Notes: generated from the sequence alone by a model not told the origin. A DNA stretch of 64,000 bases from Segatella copri (GCF_019249655.2 NZ_CP137557.1:712001-776000); one strand, 5' to 3'. Positions 45,950-56,252 are shown, counted from the stretch's first letter. Numbers and translations: made by a program.

Positions 45950-48907
45950 ATGATTAGATACATTTTTACCATCATAGTAGCATTTTTCATAACTTTGAGC
46001 AGTTTTGCGCAAGGTGGTCTGCCTAGTCGCTTTAATGTAAGCTACCTCAACATGGCAGCAGGAATGCCTAATAATTTTGCCGATGATATCTTTCTGGATT
46101 CTTACGGCTTTGTGTGGATCAGTACCCATGGTGGTGGTCTGGTGCGTTACGATGGTTTCAACTTCGTGAACTTCGGATTGGGTTCCAATGGCATCAGTTT
46201 GCGAAGCAACAGTTGTCGCAATGTATACGAAGACCATTTCCGTCGTCTCTGGATTGCCTTCGAGGAAGGTCCGCAGGTGCTCGACCTCAATACGATGCAA
46301 CCCATCGTTCCTCCTTGCGAAAGCGAGAAGGTGGAGGTGCAGCTCAAGAAGGCATTGAAGAATCTTTGCACCCGAATGTATTGCGATGCCAAGGGCAATA
46401 TCTGGATGGTTTCCATCAATCTCCTTACCCGTTTCGGCTTTAATGAAAAGGGCGAGGTCAACAGCGTCTTGACCATTGACTATCCTTTCAATGCGCCCGA
46501 CCTGGGACTTAGCGATGTATATCGCCGGGGAACGGTGGTGTTGTGCAACAATGGTGTGGTGAGCGAGTTCTCGGTAAAGAACAATAAGTTGGTTGCCAGG
46601 GATATCTCCTCTATGTTTCCACCGCTCGATGGACGCTATGCCGGTGCAATCATCTCTTATCATGGTAAAATCTGGATTGCCACCAACCGTGGTCTCTTCA
46701 ATAGTGCCAAGCAGCAATATCATTGCTCGGCTACCGACCATTCACTCCAGCACGAAGTGGTGACGAGTCTTGCTGTCACTCCGGATGATAAACTCCTGGT
46801 GGGTACGCTCTGTGGCGTGGAAATCATCAATGACAAAACTGGCGAGATTGAGCATTGGAATAGTTCTTCTGCGGTTAATCCGTTGAGCAGTAACTTCGTG
46901 AACAGTCTCTTTGCCAAGAACGGACAGATATGGGTGGGCACGGAGACGGGTGGTGTCACCAAGTTGGCTCCCCGCCAGTTGCTGCTCGAATTCTATCGCC
47001 ATGATGCGGCGAATCCAGGAAGTCTTTCTCCCAATGCCGTCAATGCCATGTATGCGGCACCCGATGGTACGCTGTGGGTAGGAACCGTGGAAGGCGGACT
47101 TAACTCTCTGGCTCCTGGTGGCAAGAGCTTTACCCATTATACCGTTGCCAATTCCGGTTTGCCTCATAACAGCGTTTCTACTCTTGCCGCCGACAACCGT
47201 GGCAACCTCTGGATAGGAACCTGGGGTGCGGGCTTTGCCGTGATGAACCTCAAGCAGCCGGTTAAGATTACGCCGCTTGTGGTGGATGGAAGATTTCAGC
47301 GTCTGCTCCTGTTTGCCGGTGCCATGGCTTACGACCCTATCAATGATGGCATGTGGCTTGGCACCAACGACGGTCTCTTCTTCTACGACATGAAGCGGCA
47401 GCAGATTATCGAGCCATTTGAGGGATGCCTCAATGTGCGTGGCTGCATCGGAAGTCTCATTACCCGAAATGGCAAGCTTCTGTTGGGTTGTGTGCAGGGT
47501 ATGGTAGAGGTGAACCTGAAATCCCGCCATGGCAAGGATGCCTTTGACGTGCAGTATCATCCTTATAAGCTTGATCATCCTGAGAGTGGGGTGATAGATA
47601 AGATTATCTCCTTCTGCCAGGCTAAGGATGGTAAGATCTGGCTGGGCAGCAATGGCTATGGCTTATACTGCTACCAATATAATAAGGAGGGAAAAGCGGA
47701 AGTGAAATCATTCACCACCAGCAATGGATTGGCCAACAATACCGTCAAGGGTATCGTGGAGGACAACCAGGGCATGCTGTGGATTGCTACGGACAACGGA
47801 CTTTCGGTTTTCAATCCGGATACGGAGACCTTTACCAGTTTCTATAAGAATGATGGTCTGCTCAGTGCCCAGTTCTATTTCAATGGAGCCATCCGCAATG
47901 CAAAGGGCGAGATATTCCTGGGTACGGATGGAGGCATGATGGCGGTGATGGGAGCTAATCCTACGGTGCATGAGGTAGGCAAATTGCGCTTTACCGAACT
48001 CCTGGTAGATAACCAGCCTACCTTTGCAGGCAGCGATTATCTGGATGATGATATCTCTATCGCTAAGAGAATCAGCATCCATGAGAGCGATAAGTCGTTC
48101 ACCATCTACTTCTCTGCACTCAACTATGGCAGCGAGACCCAGGGCGTGTATCTCTATCGCATGAAGGGATATGAGAACGAATGGGTTCAGCTGCAGCCGG
48201 GGCAGCATAGTGTACGCTATTCCACTTTGCCGGCAGGCAAGTATGAGTTTGAGGTGAAATACATCCCTTCCATCGATTCTAGCAACGAGCAGGTCATCTC
48301 CATTGCCGTGAAGGTGACGCCTTACTTCTGGAAGAGTTGGTGGTTCATTACCATAATAGTCATCGGCATCATCGCTTTGGCTCAGTATGCCTATATCCGC
48401 AAGTTGGATAAGATGCGTGAACGTGAGGTGGAAGCCTTATACCGTCCTATCGAGGCTGCCTTGAAGGATAGTGACGAGCCTGGCAAGCTTCAGAGTCGTA
48501 TCCAGATGATTCTAGAAAACCAGAAGCGCTATCAGGAAAGTCAGCAGAAAACCATCGAGGCGGATAAGAAGGAGGTGGCTGAACACACCAAACCGTTTAT
48601 GGATTCCATCATGGAAGTGATGGAGAAGAACTATGATAACTCCGAGTTTGGCGTTCAGGAACTCGCCGATGCGATGGGAATGAACCGGAGCATCTTGAGC
48701 AAGAAACTCAATGCGGAGTGTGGATTGCCTACGGCGCAGTTTATCCGTAACTATCGCCTGGATATTGCCAAGAAACTGATTATGGAGAATGTGGCCAATC
48801 GCAACATCACCGAGATTGCCTATCGTGTGGGATTCAACGACCCGAAATACTTCACCCGTTGCTTTACCAAACAGTATGGGGCATCTCCTTCCTCTTTCAA
48901 GGAATAG
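45950..48907 (+). CDS. Membrane-spanning sensor/AraC regulator without kinase or receiver domains
   Basis: About 985 residues. A signal/anchor helix (RYIFTIIVAFFITLSSFA) leads into a periplasmic double propeller with at least nine Reg_prop units (VWISTHGGGLVRYDG, IWVGTETGGVTKL, LWVGTVEGGLNSL, IWLGSNGYGLYCY, LWIATDNGLSVF). A Y_Y_Y domain (about 715-790) and one membrane helix (WWFITIIVIGIIALAQYAYI, about 802-821) follow. The cytoplasmic part is a coiled linker and then directly an AraC HTH (VQELADAMGMNRSILSKKLN, ITEIAYRVGFNDPKYFTRCF). There is no HisKA, HATPase or REC domain, unlike hybrid two-component sensors. It lies between the starch and arabinan loci; its sugar signal is not known. I favour arabinan fragments, because the starch genes carry LacI sites. 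Confidence 0.85.
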   Translation: MIRYIFTIIVAFFITLSSFAQGGLPSRFNVSYLNMAAGMPNNFADDIFLDSYGFVWISTHGGGLVRYDGFNFVNFGLGSNGISLRSNSCRNVYEDHFRRLWIAFEEGPQVLDLNTMQPIVPPCESEKVEVQLKKALKNLCTRMYCDAKGNIWMVSINLLTRFGFNEKGEVNSVLTIDYPFNAPDLGLSDVYRRGTVVLCNNGVVSEFSVKNNKLVARDISSMFPPLDGRYAGAIISYHGKIWIATNRGLFNSAKQQYHCSATDHSLQHEVVTSLAVTPDDKLLVGTLCGVEIINDKTGEIEHWNSSSAVNPLSSNFVNSLFAKNGQIWVGTETGGVTKLAPRQLLLEFYRHDAANPGSLSPNAVNAMYAAPDGTLWVGTVEGGLNSLAPGGKSFTHYTVANSGLPHNSVSTLAADNRGNLWIGTWGAGFAVMNLKQPVKITPLVVDGRFQRLLLFAGAMAYDPINDGMWLGTNDGLFFYDMKRQQIIEPFEGCLNVRGCIGSLITRNGKLLLGCVQGMVEVNLKSRHGKDAFDVQYHPYKLDHPESGVIDKIISFCQAKDGKIWLGSNGYGLYCYQYNKEGKAEVKSFTTSNGLANNTVKGIVEDNQGMLWIATDNGLSVFNPDTETFTSFYKNDGLLSAQFYFNGAIRNAKGEIFLGTDGGMMAVMGANPTVHEVGKLRFTELLVDNQPTFAGSDYLDDDISIAKRISIHESDKSFTIYFSALNYGSETQGVYLYRMKGYENEWVQLQPGQHSVRYSTLPAGKYEFEVKYIPSIDSSNEQVISIAVKVTPYFWKSWWFITIIVIGIIALAQYAYIRKLDKMREREVEALYRPIEAALKDSDEPGKLQSRIQMILENQKRYQESQQKTIEADKKEVAEHTKPFMDSIMEVMEKNYDNSEFGVQELADAMGMNRSILSKKLNAECGLPTAQFIRNYRLDIAKKLIMENVANRNITEIAYRVGFNDPKYFTRCFTKQYGASPSSFKE

Positions 48908-48964
48908 CGGTTCTTATCCCTTTCAGGGAATAAATGTTTCCTCTTTCTGGGGTGGATAAATGTG

Positions 48965-49013
48965 TATCTGCTAAGTCTGCATAGCAAAATCAGACTTAGC
49001 AGATATTTTTTTG
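48965..49013 (+). terminator. Terminator of the sensor/AraC regulator gene
   Basis: A 15-base stem (TATCTGCTAAGTCTG / CAGACTTAGCAGATA) with an 11-base loop, then TTTTTTTG. Confidence 0.9.
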
Positions 49014-49158
49014 TTTCTTTTTCTGTTGCAAGTTGTGAAAGTGTATGTGCGGGCACACACAAAGTGGATAACTAAAGAAATATAGTATAAATCCACCCTT
49101 TTTGCAATTTGTCCACCTATAAAATGCGTTTGTCCACCCGCTATTTTGTGATTAATTG

Positions 49159-49166
49159 TACTTTTG
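49159..49166 (+). promoter_or_regulatory. -7 box of the arabinan-locus susC
   Basis: TACTTTTG, about 111 bp before the ATG at 49278, giving a leader of about 105 bases. The AT-rich region 49014-49158 before it holds no gene I can support. Confidence 0.55.
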
Positions 49167-49188
49167 CCACCACAAAACAACGTTTGAT

Positions 49189-49238
49189 ATCGAGCAATCG
49201 ATTTAAAAACTGGATCGAGCAATCGATTTAAAAACTGG
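49189..49238 (+). repeat. Tandem 25-base repeat in the leader of the arabinan-locus susC
   Basis: Two exact copies in a row of a 25-base unit (ATCGAGCAATCGATTT followed by AAAAACTGG minus one A; copies at 49189-49213 and 49214-49238). They lie between the -7 box and the start codon. The unit holds the self-complementary ATCGAT. Confidence 0.85.
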
Positions 49239-49277
49239 CAAGAATAAACAAAATCATAAACCTAAAAATAATAAGCA

Positions 49278-52200
49278 ATGAGGAAACAATTATTCTCTAT
49301 GATGCTATGCCTGGGAGCTGTTGGTGGTGCTTCTTTTGCTACCCCAATGACAGCGATGGCTGCTGTAGCACAAGATCAGGTGATTACAGTAAAGGGACAA
49401 GTTGTAGATGATCAGGGTGAACCTATGATCGGTGCAACAGTCAAGACAAAGGATGCCAAGACCGGCGCAGTTACCGATTTGGACGGTAACTTCCAAATCC
49501 GCGTCAAGGCAAACGCAACTCTTATCGTAAGCTACTTGGGCTTCAAGGAGCGTGAAATCGCTGTACGCGGACGCGCCATCCTCGAGCCTATCCAACTTTC
49601 TACAAACGATAACTTGCTCGACCAGGTGGTTGTAGTAGGTTATGGTACGCAGAAGAAGGCCGACCTTACCGGTTCCGTTTCTATCGTGAACGCTGAGGAG
49701 ATGAAGAAGGTATCTAACTCCAACATCTCTACCATGCTCGAAGGTAAGGTGGCTGGTGTACAGATTACATCCGACGGTCAGCCTGGTGCCGACCCTAGCG
49801 TACGTATCCGTGGTATCGGCTCCTTCGGTAGCACGGCTCCTCTCTATGTCATCGACGGTGTGCCAATGGGTACCACTATCCGTGACTTCTCTCCTAATGA
49901 TATCGAGACCATCCAGATCTTGAAGGATGCTTCTGCGGGTGCCATCTACGGTTCCCGTGCTGCCAATGGTGTCGTTATCATCACTACCAAGAATGGTAAG
50001 AAAGACCAGCCTCTGAAGGTGAACTACTCGGGTTACTTCGGTGTTGACCAGATTCCTAGCGATGTATATGACGTGATGAACGCCGACCAGTATAGCCAGT
50101 ATCTTGGTACTGCTTGCACCAACTCCAACACTCCTATCCCTGGTGGCTACAAGATGGGTGAGGATGGCAAGTACCACTTCCAGGATGCAACCAACACTGA
50201 TTGGTTTGACGAGGTGTTCAAGACCGGTATCCGCCAGAACCACAACGTAGCTCTCAGCGGTGGTAGCTCTCACAGTACTTATAATGTATCTCTCGACTAC
50301 TATAACCAGAAGGGTACCTTGGAAGGTGCAGGTCCTAACTACGAGCGTTACACAGCCCGTGTGAACAATACCATGGACACCAAGTTCGTGAAGTTCCGTA
50401 CCAGCATGGTTTACTCTCACTCTAACCAGGACAACATGGGTCTTTCCAATGCCTCAGAGTATGTCCAGGGTCTTTATGGTGATGTAACCAACGTGCTCCG
50501 TGGTACACTCTTGATGCAGCCAACTATCAAGGCTTATGATAACTCTACATGGGTTCTCGATAGTCAGGTGGGTGCAGCCAACGCTTATCGCTACGATGCC
50601 TATGGTTATGGTGTTTACTATGACGGCATCCACGGAGATATCTCAGCTTCTAACCCATTGCTGGTTAATAACCTCCTGCAGCGCAACACCTTGGTTGACC
50701 GCTTCGTAGGTACAGCTTCTGCTGATGTTGACCTGTTGGGTATGGTAGGTATCAAGAGCAAGAACCATGGTCTTCACTATAATGTAAACCTCTCTTACAG
50801 CAAGACTGAGGCAAAGGATAAGACCTGGATTCCTTCCTGGATTCAGAGTAACCGTGTATATCTTGCCAAGGAGAACGAGCGCCTTACCAAGGGTTCACGC
50901 AACTACAGCGATGCCTTGGTTGAGAATACCATTACATACGATGGAAAGATTGGCAAGCACAATATCAACCTGCTTGCCGGTATGACATACGAAGAGGAGA
51001 ATACCAACCTCCTGACAGGTTGGGGTATCAACTTCACAGAGCCATACTTCCTCCAGCTTCAGAATGCCAAGAATACTTACTCTGAGTCATACGAGTACAA
51101 GCATTGTCTGGCTTCTTACGTAGGTCGTTTGAACTATAACTATGATGAGAAGTATTTGCTTTCTGCAGTGGTTCGTCGTGACGGTAGCTCCCGTTTGAGC
51201 AAGAACATCCGTTGGGCAACCTTCCCATCTGTATCTTTGGGTTGGCGCTTCGATAAGGAGAAGTTCTTCCCTATCAGTCGCGACATCGTTAATATGTTCA
51301 AGGTGCGTGCCAGCTACGGTGAACTCGGTAACGAGAACATCGGTGAGTACCAGTACATGGCTACCATGAACCGTAACAACATGACTTACAGCTTCGGCAA
51401 CAGTCCTGTAACCGGTTCTGCCGTTTCTACCTTCGTGAACAACGATATCGCCTGGGAGAAGAAGAAGACTACCAACGTGGGTATCGACCTGGCAATGTTC
51501 AACAACCGTTTGGAGTTCACTGCAGAGTGGTATAAGAACAAGTCAGAAGACCTGCTTTACTCTGTTCCTGTGCCAGCACAGACTGGTGTATCCAACACCT
51601 CTGTAACCATGAACGCTGCCTCTATGGAGAACAGTGGTTTCGAGTTCAGTGCAACCTATCGCAACCGCGACCACGCCTTCAAGTATGATATCAGCGCCAA
51701 CGTAAGTACCTTGAAGAACAAGGTAACTTCTCTGGGTATCGGTAAGGATTCATACATTACGGGTGCATATGCTACTTACGTAGGTCAGGAGATTGGTCAG
51801 TTCTACGGTTGGGTTTATAAGGGAATCGCCCGTACCCAGGAGGACTTGGACAACAATGCTGTTCAGCAGGGAGCCAATATCGGTGACTGCCTCTATGAGG
51901 ATATCTCAGGTCCTAACGGAGAACCTGATGGCGTAATCGATGCTTACGACCAGACCGTATTGGGCAGTGGTCTTCCAAAGGTAAACTTTGGTTTGAGCAC
52001 TCACATGGAGTATAAGGGCTTCGACCTCAATATCTCAACCTACGGAGTTTTGAATTATCATGTATCAGATGATATCTATAATAGCTTGAATTCTTGCTAC
52101 GGCTATGGTAACAAGGAAGTAGGCATGCTGGATGCCAACCGCTGGTCAGAGGATGGTTCTACTTATCTCTCTAGTGTTCCACGCACTTATGCAGCCAACA

Positions 52201-52484
52201 ACGCTACCTTGGCATGGAACGACCTCTTCAGCTCTCGCAAGATTCAGAATGCAGCTTACTGGAAGATTGCCAACGTAGAGTTGGGCTACAACTTCCCAGA
52301 CAAGTGGTTTGGTGGATATGTCAGTGGTGTACGTCTCTATGTATCAGCACAGAACCTCTACACCTTCACAGGCTATCATGGATATAATGTGGACTACGCC
52401 GGCGGTACCTTTACCCCAGGTTACAACTTCTGCTCTTTCCCAAGTGCTAGAACATTTATGGCAGGTCTCCACTTCACATTCTAA
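49278..52484 (+). CDS. SusC/RagA-family TonB-dependent transporter of the arabinan-type locus
   Basis: A 1068-residue outer-membrane protein. Signal peptide about 1-30, carboxypeptidase-regulatory-like domain (VKGQVVDDQGEPMIGATV, about 38-55), plug with QVVVVGYGTQKKADLTGSV (about 116-134) and VRIRGIGSFGSTAPLYVIDG, and a barrel ending LHFTF. It is paired with the SusD 49 bp downstream. The adjacent GH43/GH51 enzymes suggest arabino-oligosaccharide uptake. The ligand is inferred from context only. Confidence 0.92.
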   Translation: MRKQLFSMMLCLGAVGGASFATPMTAMAAVAQDQVITVKGQVVDDQGEPMIGATVKTKDAKTGAVTDLDGNFQIRVKANATLIVSYLGFKEREIAVRGRAILEPIQLSTNDNLLDQVVVVGYGTQKKADLTGSVSIVNAEEMKKVSNSNISTMLEGKVAGVQITSDGQPGADPSVRIRGIGSFGSTAPLYVIDGVPMGTTIRDFSPNDIETIQILKDASAGAIYGSRAANGVVIITTKNGKKDQPLKVNYSGYFGVDQIPSDVYDVMNADQYSQYLGTACTNSNTPIPGGYKMGEDGKYHFQDATNTDWFDEVFKTGIRQNHNVALSGGSSHSTYNVSLDYYNQKGTLEGAGPNYERYTARVNNTMDTKFVKFRTSMVYSHSNQDNMGLSNASEYVQGLYGDVTNVLRGTLLMQPTIKAYDNSTWVLDSQVGAANAYRYDAYGYGVYYDGIHGDISASNPLLVNNLLQRNTLVDRFVGTASADVDLLGMVGIKSKNHGLHYNVNLSYSKTEAKDKTWIPSWIQSNRVYLAKENERLTKGSRNYSDALVENTITYDGKIGKHNINLLAGMTYEEENTNLLTGWGINFTEPYFLQLQNAKNTYSESYEYKHCLASYVGRLNYNYDEKYLLSAVVRRDGSSRLSKNIRWATFPSVSLGWRFDKEKFFPISRDIVNMFKVRASYGELGNENIGEYQYMATMNRNNMTYSFGNSPVTGSAVSTFVNNDIAWEKKKTTNVGIDLAMFNNRLEFTAEWYKNKSEDLLYSVPVPAQTGVSNTSVTMNAASMENSGFEFSATYRNRDHAFKYDISANVSTLKNKVTSLGIGKDSYITGAYATYVGQEIGQFYGWVYKGIARTQEDLDNNAVQQGANIGDCLYEDISGPNGEPDGVIDAYDQTVLGSGLPKVNFGLSTHMEYKGFDLNISTYGVLNYHVSDDIYNSLNSCYGYGNKEVGMLDANRWSEDGSTYLSSVPRTYAANNATLAWNDLFSSRKIQNAAYWKIANVELGYNFPDKWFGGYVSGVRLYVSAQNLYTFTGYHGYNVDYAGGTFTPGYNFCSFPSARTFMAGLHFTF

Positions 52485-52533
52485 TAATGAGAATTAACAA
52501 GAATAAAAATCATTATTTAAAAGGACATTTGAT

Positions 52534-54291
52534 ATGAAACTATATAAATTATCATTAGCTCTCTTCCTTGGCCTCGGTGCTATGGCTACCACATCTTGCG
52601 AGGACAAGTTGGATGTTACCAATCCTAACCAGCAGACCACCGGTACCTTCGGTTTCAATGCTGATGATCTGGAAGAGTGCGTTATTGCAGCATACAACCA
52701 TATTCGTATGGAAGGTTCTTCGGCACGTGTGGGTTATACCCTCGATGTGACACGTGGCGATGAGGTATGGAACTCATCACAGGTATGGTACATGCCATTC
52801 GATGACATGGACGACCCTGTGACAGACGAAATCTCCATGTGGCCTTGGCGTGAGGCTTACTATACTATTAATGTATGTAACTTCATCCTTTCACGTACCA
52901 CAGGTGATGATGCTTCGCTCAGCGAAAGCATGAAGCGCATCAAGGGACAGGCTCTCTTCCTCCGCGGTTATTCATACTATACATTGGCAGGTTATTACCA
53001 GAATCCTGCGTTGATTACTGATTATGCCAACTATTCTACTCTGGATGGTCTCTATGGCAAGAACAGTACTTATGATGATGTGCTCGACCAGGTGGAGAAG
53101 GATTTCTCTGAGGCGATGACGCTCCTCCCATCACGTGATGAGGGTGGTGAGTGGGCCAAGGGCCGTGCTACCTGCGGTGCTGCTGCTGGCTACTATGCCC
53201 GCACTCTGATGCAGCGCCATAAGTATAGCGATGCACTCGTTGTACTCAAGGACATCATGAACAAGAAGTATGGCTCTTACAAGCTGATGGCCAACTATGG
53301 CGACAACTTCCGTGAGGGTTCTGCTTACGAGAACAATGCCGAGAGCCTCTTCGAAATCCAGTATCTCGACTACGGTTCACAGGGTGTAGATGATGAGTGG
53401 ACTCCTGTTAATACCAGTCCTAATGCTACACAGGGTCATGCCGTAGAGTCTAACTTCGCTCCAGGTAGATTCGGTGGATGGGCAGACCTCTCTGCATCTC
53501 CATGGTTGTACAACCTCTTCAAGCAGGAGCGTACCACAGCTGGTAAGTTGGATCCACGTCTTTACTGGACCATCGGTACCTATGAGAGTGATTGGGAAGG
53601 ATTTGAGAATGGCAACGTGGCTTACACCACCCAGATGACGGCTACTGATACCATCGTAACCAACAATAACTATGGTGGCCTTCCTATCGCTAAGTGGACC
53701 AATTTCCGTACCAACCTTTATGATAAGGTAACAACCGGTCTTCATTGCGGTATCAACCTCCGTATGATGCGTTACTCTGACGTTTTGCTTCGTGCTGCAG
53801 AGTGCGAGAACGAGGTGAACGGTCCTACACAGCAGGCTATCGACTGGATTAACCAGGTTCGTGAGCGTGCCAACCTGAAGGATTTGAGTCTCTCAGACTT
53901 CGATACCAAGGATAAGCTCTTCGAACAGATTGCCAATGTAGAGCGTCCAAAGGAGTTCGGTTGCGAGTATGGTCGTGGTTTCGATTTGATTCGTTGGGGA
54001 TTCTTCTATGATGAGGGTCGTTTGGCTCAGTTGAAAGAGCACGGAACCTTCCGCCGTTCTATCCACAATGCCAAAGAGCCAGTAAGCTACCAGCTGGTAG
54101 GTGTTGACTCTGAGGTGAAGAGCTCTTACGATACATACGTACCAGGTCATGAGTTCTTGCCTATTTTTCAGGGCTTGCTGAACGACAACCCTAACCTGAC
54201 AGGTAACTCAGCCAATACAAATACAGATAACTCAACCGATTTCCTTGGAAGAGGTTGGACTGTTCATCCTGTAGTAAATTTGAGCAAGTAA
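52534..54291 (+). CDS. SusD/RagB-family lipoprotein of the arabinan-type locus
   Basis: A 585-residue surface lipoprotein with a lipobox at ATTSC (Cys22). Family segments are present: RIKGQALFLRGYSYYTLAGY (about 131-150), GRATCGAAAGYYARTLMQRH, MRYSDVLLRAAECENEVNGP and CEYGRGFDLIRWGFFYDEG near the end. It caps the preceding SusC. 34 bp separate it from the next lipoprotein gene, so the three form one operon. Confidence 0.92.
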   Translation: MKLYKLSLALFLGLGAMATTSCEDKLDVTNPNQQTTGTFGFNADDLEECVIAAYNHIRMEGSSARVGYTLDVTRGDEVWNSSQVWYMPFDDMDDPVTDEISMWPWREAYYTINVCNFILSRTTGDDASLSESMKRIKGQALFLRGYSYYTLAGYYQNPALITDYANYSTLDGLYGKNSTYDDVLDQVEKDFSEAMTLLPSRDEGGEWAKGRATCGAAAGYYARTLMQRHKYSDALVVLKDIMNKKYGSYKLMANYGDNFREGSAYENNAESLFEIQYLDYGSQGVDDEWTPVNTSPNATQGHAVESNFAPGRFGGWADLSASPWLYNLFKQERTTAGKLDPRLYWTIGTYESDWEGFENGNVAYTTQMTATDTIVTNNNYGGLPIAKWTNFRTNLYDKVTTGLHCGINLRMMRYSDVLLRAAECENEVNGPTQQAIDWINQVRERANLKDLSLSDFDTKDKLFEQIANVERPKEFGCEYGRGFDLIRWGFFYDEGRLAQLKEHGTFRRSIHNAKEPVSYQLVGVDSEVKSSYDTYVPGHEFLPIFQGLLNDNPNLTGNSANTNTDNSTDFLGRGWTVHPVVNLSK

Positions 54292-54325
54292 CAATATTCA
54301 TGATCATATAAAATAGAATAACAAT

Positions 54326-56122
54326 ATGAAACACCTAAATAAATTAGCATCTGTCTTCTGCGTAGCAGCCATGGGCTTGACTGCGCTGACAGGATGCGAG
54401 GGAAGTGACATGTTTAGTGTCAACTCTCCTGATTGGCTTTCTGAAAAGATTGACTCAATCGAAAAGTCAAAGGTTTCAACCGAGGAGGTGCTCGTGGGTA
54501 TGAACGAGGATGTTTATACAGTGGGTAACACAGATTTCTCTTCAGGATTCTGGAGTTCCTTCTCAAAATATTATGTGGTTCAAGACAACCAGAAGTGGAA
54601 TGCCGTGTTCAATCTGAACATCAATCCTTCTGCGACTAACACCTATAAGAACTTCGCCCTCATCATCACCAATGATGTGGATCGTGGCGGAACAGGTTAT
54701 ACCGAGTATGGTGCTATCCGTTTTGATAACCAGCCAAGCGGTAACTCTGAGTGGGGTGACCATATCGACAGAAGCTGCGTGCAGAGTAATCTCACCTTTG
54801 AAACTGATACAGACAAGGGTGTAGATAAGTTGGGTGGTAAGGTAACATTGACGGTTGACCGTTCCCGTGTAGATACTTTCATGGTGAAGATTACCAATGG
54901 TACTGTTACCAAGACCTACATTCAGCCATCTAAGATTGCCAATCTGAATGCAGACGAGAGCAATACCAACATCCGCTGCTTCCTGGTTCCTGAGGGATCT
55001 TTCATTGATTTCCAGCAGAGCAACGTAGAGCCTATCGGCGGATATACATCTGCCCAGGATAAGGCTCCGGTTTCTATGGTGTTGAACAATGTTCCTGCCG
55101 AGGTTGACAAGGGTACAACGCTTGAAGAGGCGATGCAGAATGTTTCTGCTACGGTTACCTTCGAAGAGGGTGTGACCAAGGTGATTCCTGCCAGCGAACT
55201 GCTCTTCTCTGCCATCAATGATATGGATAAGGTGGGTGAAAAGACACTCATCGTTATCTATAACAAGACATTCAAGGGTGAGAATGCGGCTACTCCTATC
55301 GTTGCCAATGCAAAGTTTAATGTAGTGGCTGGTATCAAGACTATTACTGTTACTCAGGCACCAACTCGCACCAACTACTACTATTATAACTCAGCTGCAG
55401 TTGATGGAGTAAATCATACTTTGGCTTTCGACCCAACAGGTATGGTGGTTAATGCTACATACGTAGAGGGTGAGCCTGGTGTCATCGACAACTCTAAGTT
55501 GACTTTCTCTAGAATCCCTGCTACTGCGGGTAAGCACGAGGTGACTATCACTACAGAAAACGGCCGTACTGCTACCGTAGAGGTAAATGTGGCTGAGTCT
55601 GCTGTCAAGGCGGTTACTCCTACTCCGGTTTCTCTCGGTGCTGAGGATTGCTCTACTGCCTGGTGGACAGAATTTACAGAGAATATGAAGATTCCTGCTG
55701 GTGAGACATTCGAGTTCAACTTCACCAACTATTCTAGCGGTGCAGGCAACTGGAACAACTATGTGCTCATCCTCCGCAAGGCTGATTTGGCAGAATACGC
55801 TGTGGTTCGTGCCGATAACTATGGTTGGGGTAATGGTTATGCTGCTTGTACTCCTATCGGAACACAGGGTGATTGGGCTACCTGGCTCGCAACCATGAAC
55901 GGTGCAAAGGTAAAGATGTTCGTAACCAACTGTAACAATGGTACTGCAGATGTTCAGGCTATCGTAACGGGTACTGATGGCAGCGTAACTGTACAGAATT
56001 ACTTGGGTATCAACACCATCGACCCTAGCGATCTGAATGTGGCATTCACCGTTGATAGCAGCCATTTGAAGTTCGGTTCAGCTGCTGCCCGCAAGCACTA
56101 TACACGTGCTCATCGCAGATAA
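54326..56122 (+). CDS. Surface lipoprotein with two copies of a shared WW/NYS-type domain
   Basis: A 598-residue lipoprotein (lipobox ALTGC, Cys24) in the position of a surface glycan-binding protein. Residues about 71-232 and 437-580 are two copies of one domain. Shared marks are F/W-W-x-x-F near the start (GFWSSFSKYY; AWWTEFTENM), an N-F/N-Y segment with N-W or K-N-F (TYKNFALIIT; GNWNNYVLIL), Y-G/Y-A plus R-x-D-N, and W-G-D/W-A-T. Between them are Ig-like repeats (about 240-425). The GH43 encoded next carries a third copy. I do not recognise the domain; sugar binding is inferred from position. Confidence 0.75.
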   Translation: MKHLNKLASVFCVAAMGLTALTGCEGSDMFSVNSPDWLSEKIDSIEKSKVSTEEVLVGMNEDVYTVGNTDFSSGFWSSFSKYYVVQDNQKWNAVFNLNINPSATNTYKNFALIITNDVDRGGTGYTEYGAIRFDNQPSGNSEWGDHIDRSCVQSNLTFETDTDKGVDKLGGKVTLTVDRSRVDTFMVKITNGTVTKTYIQPSKIANLNADESNTNIRCFLVPEGSFIDFQQSNVEPIGGYTSAQDKAPVSMVLNNVPAEVDKGTTLEEAMQNVSATVTFEEGVTKVIPASELLFSAINDMDKVGEKTLIVIYNKTFKGENAATPIVANAKFNVVAGIKTITVTQAPTRTNYYYYNSAAVDGVNHTLAFDPTGMVVNATYVEGEPGVIDNSKLTFSRIPATAGKHEVTITTENGRTATVEVNVAESAVKAVTPTPVSLGAEDCSTAWWTEFTENMKIPAGETFEFNFTNYSSGAGNWNNYVLILRKADLAEYAVVRADNYGWGNGYAACTPIGTQGDWATWLATMNGAKVKMFVTNCNNGTADVQAIVTGTDGSVTVQNYLGINTIDPSDLNVAFTVDSSHLKFGSAAARKHYTRAHRR

Positions 56123-56141
56123 GAATTTTCTGAAATAGTAT

Positions 56142-56191
56142 AAAAGGCATGACTTATGTGAAAACACGTTTCCACGTAGGTCTGCCTTTTT
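56142..56191 (+). terminator. Hairpin between the lipoprotein and the large GH43 gene
   Basis: AAAAGGCA and TGCCTTTTT frame an imperfect stem (GACTTATGTG / CACGTAGGTC) with a GAAAACACGTTTC-type loop, followed by TTTTTG. Probably a partial terminator that lowers expression of the downstream GH43 genes. Confidence 0.6.
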
Positions 56192-56252
56192 GCTTAATTT
56201 TCAAGGCTTTCTTAGTCTTAGAATAAATGCAATCAATTAACAAGTATCATTC

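Noticed and set aside
49175-49189. ACGTTTG before the arabinan-locus susC as a further LacI site
   Set aside because: Only half of the palindrome is kept (about three mismatches), and it lies downstream of the -7 box, unlike the other copies.
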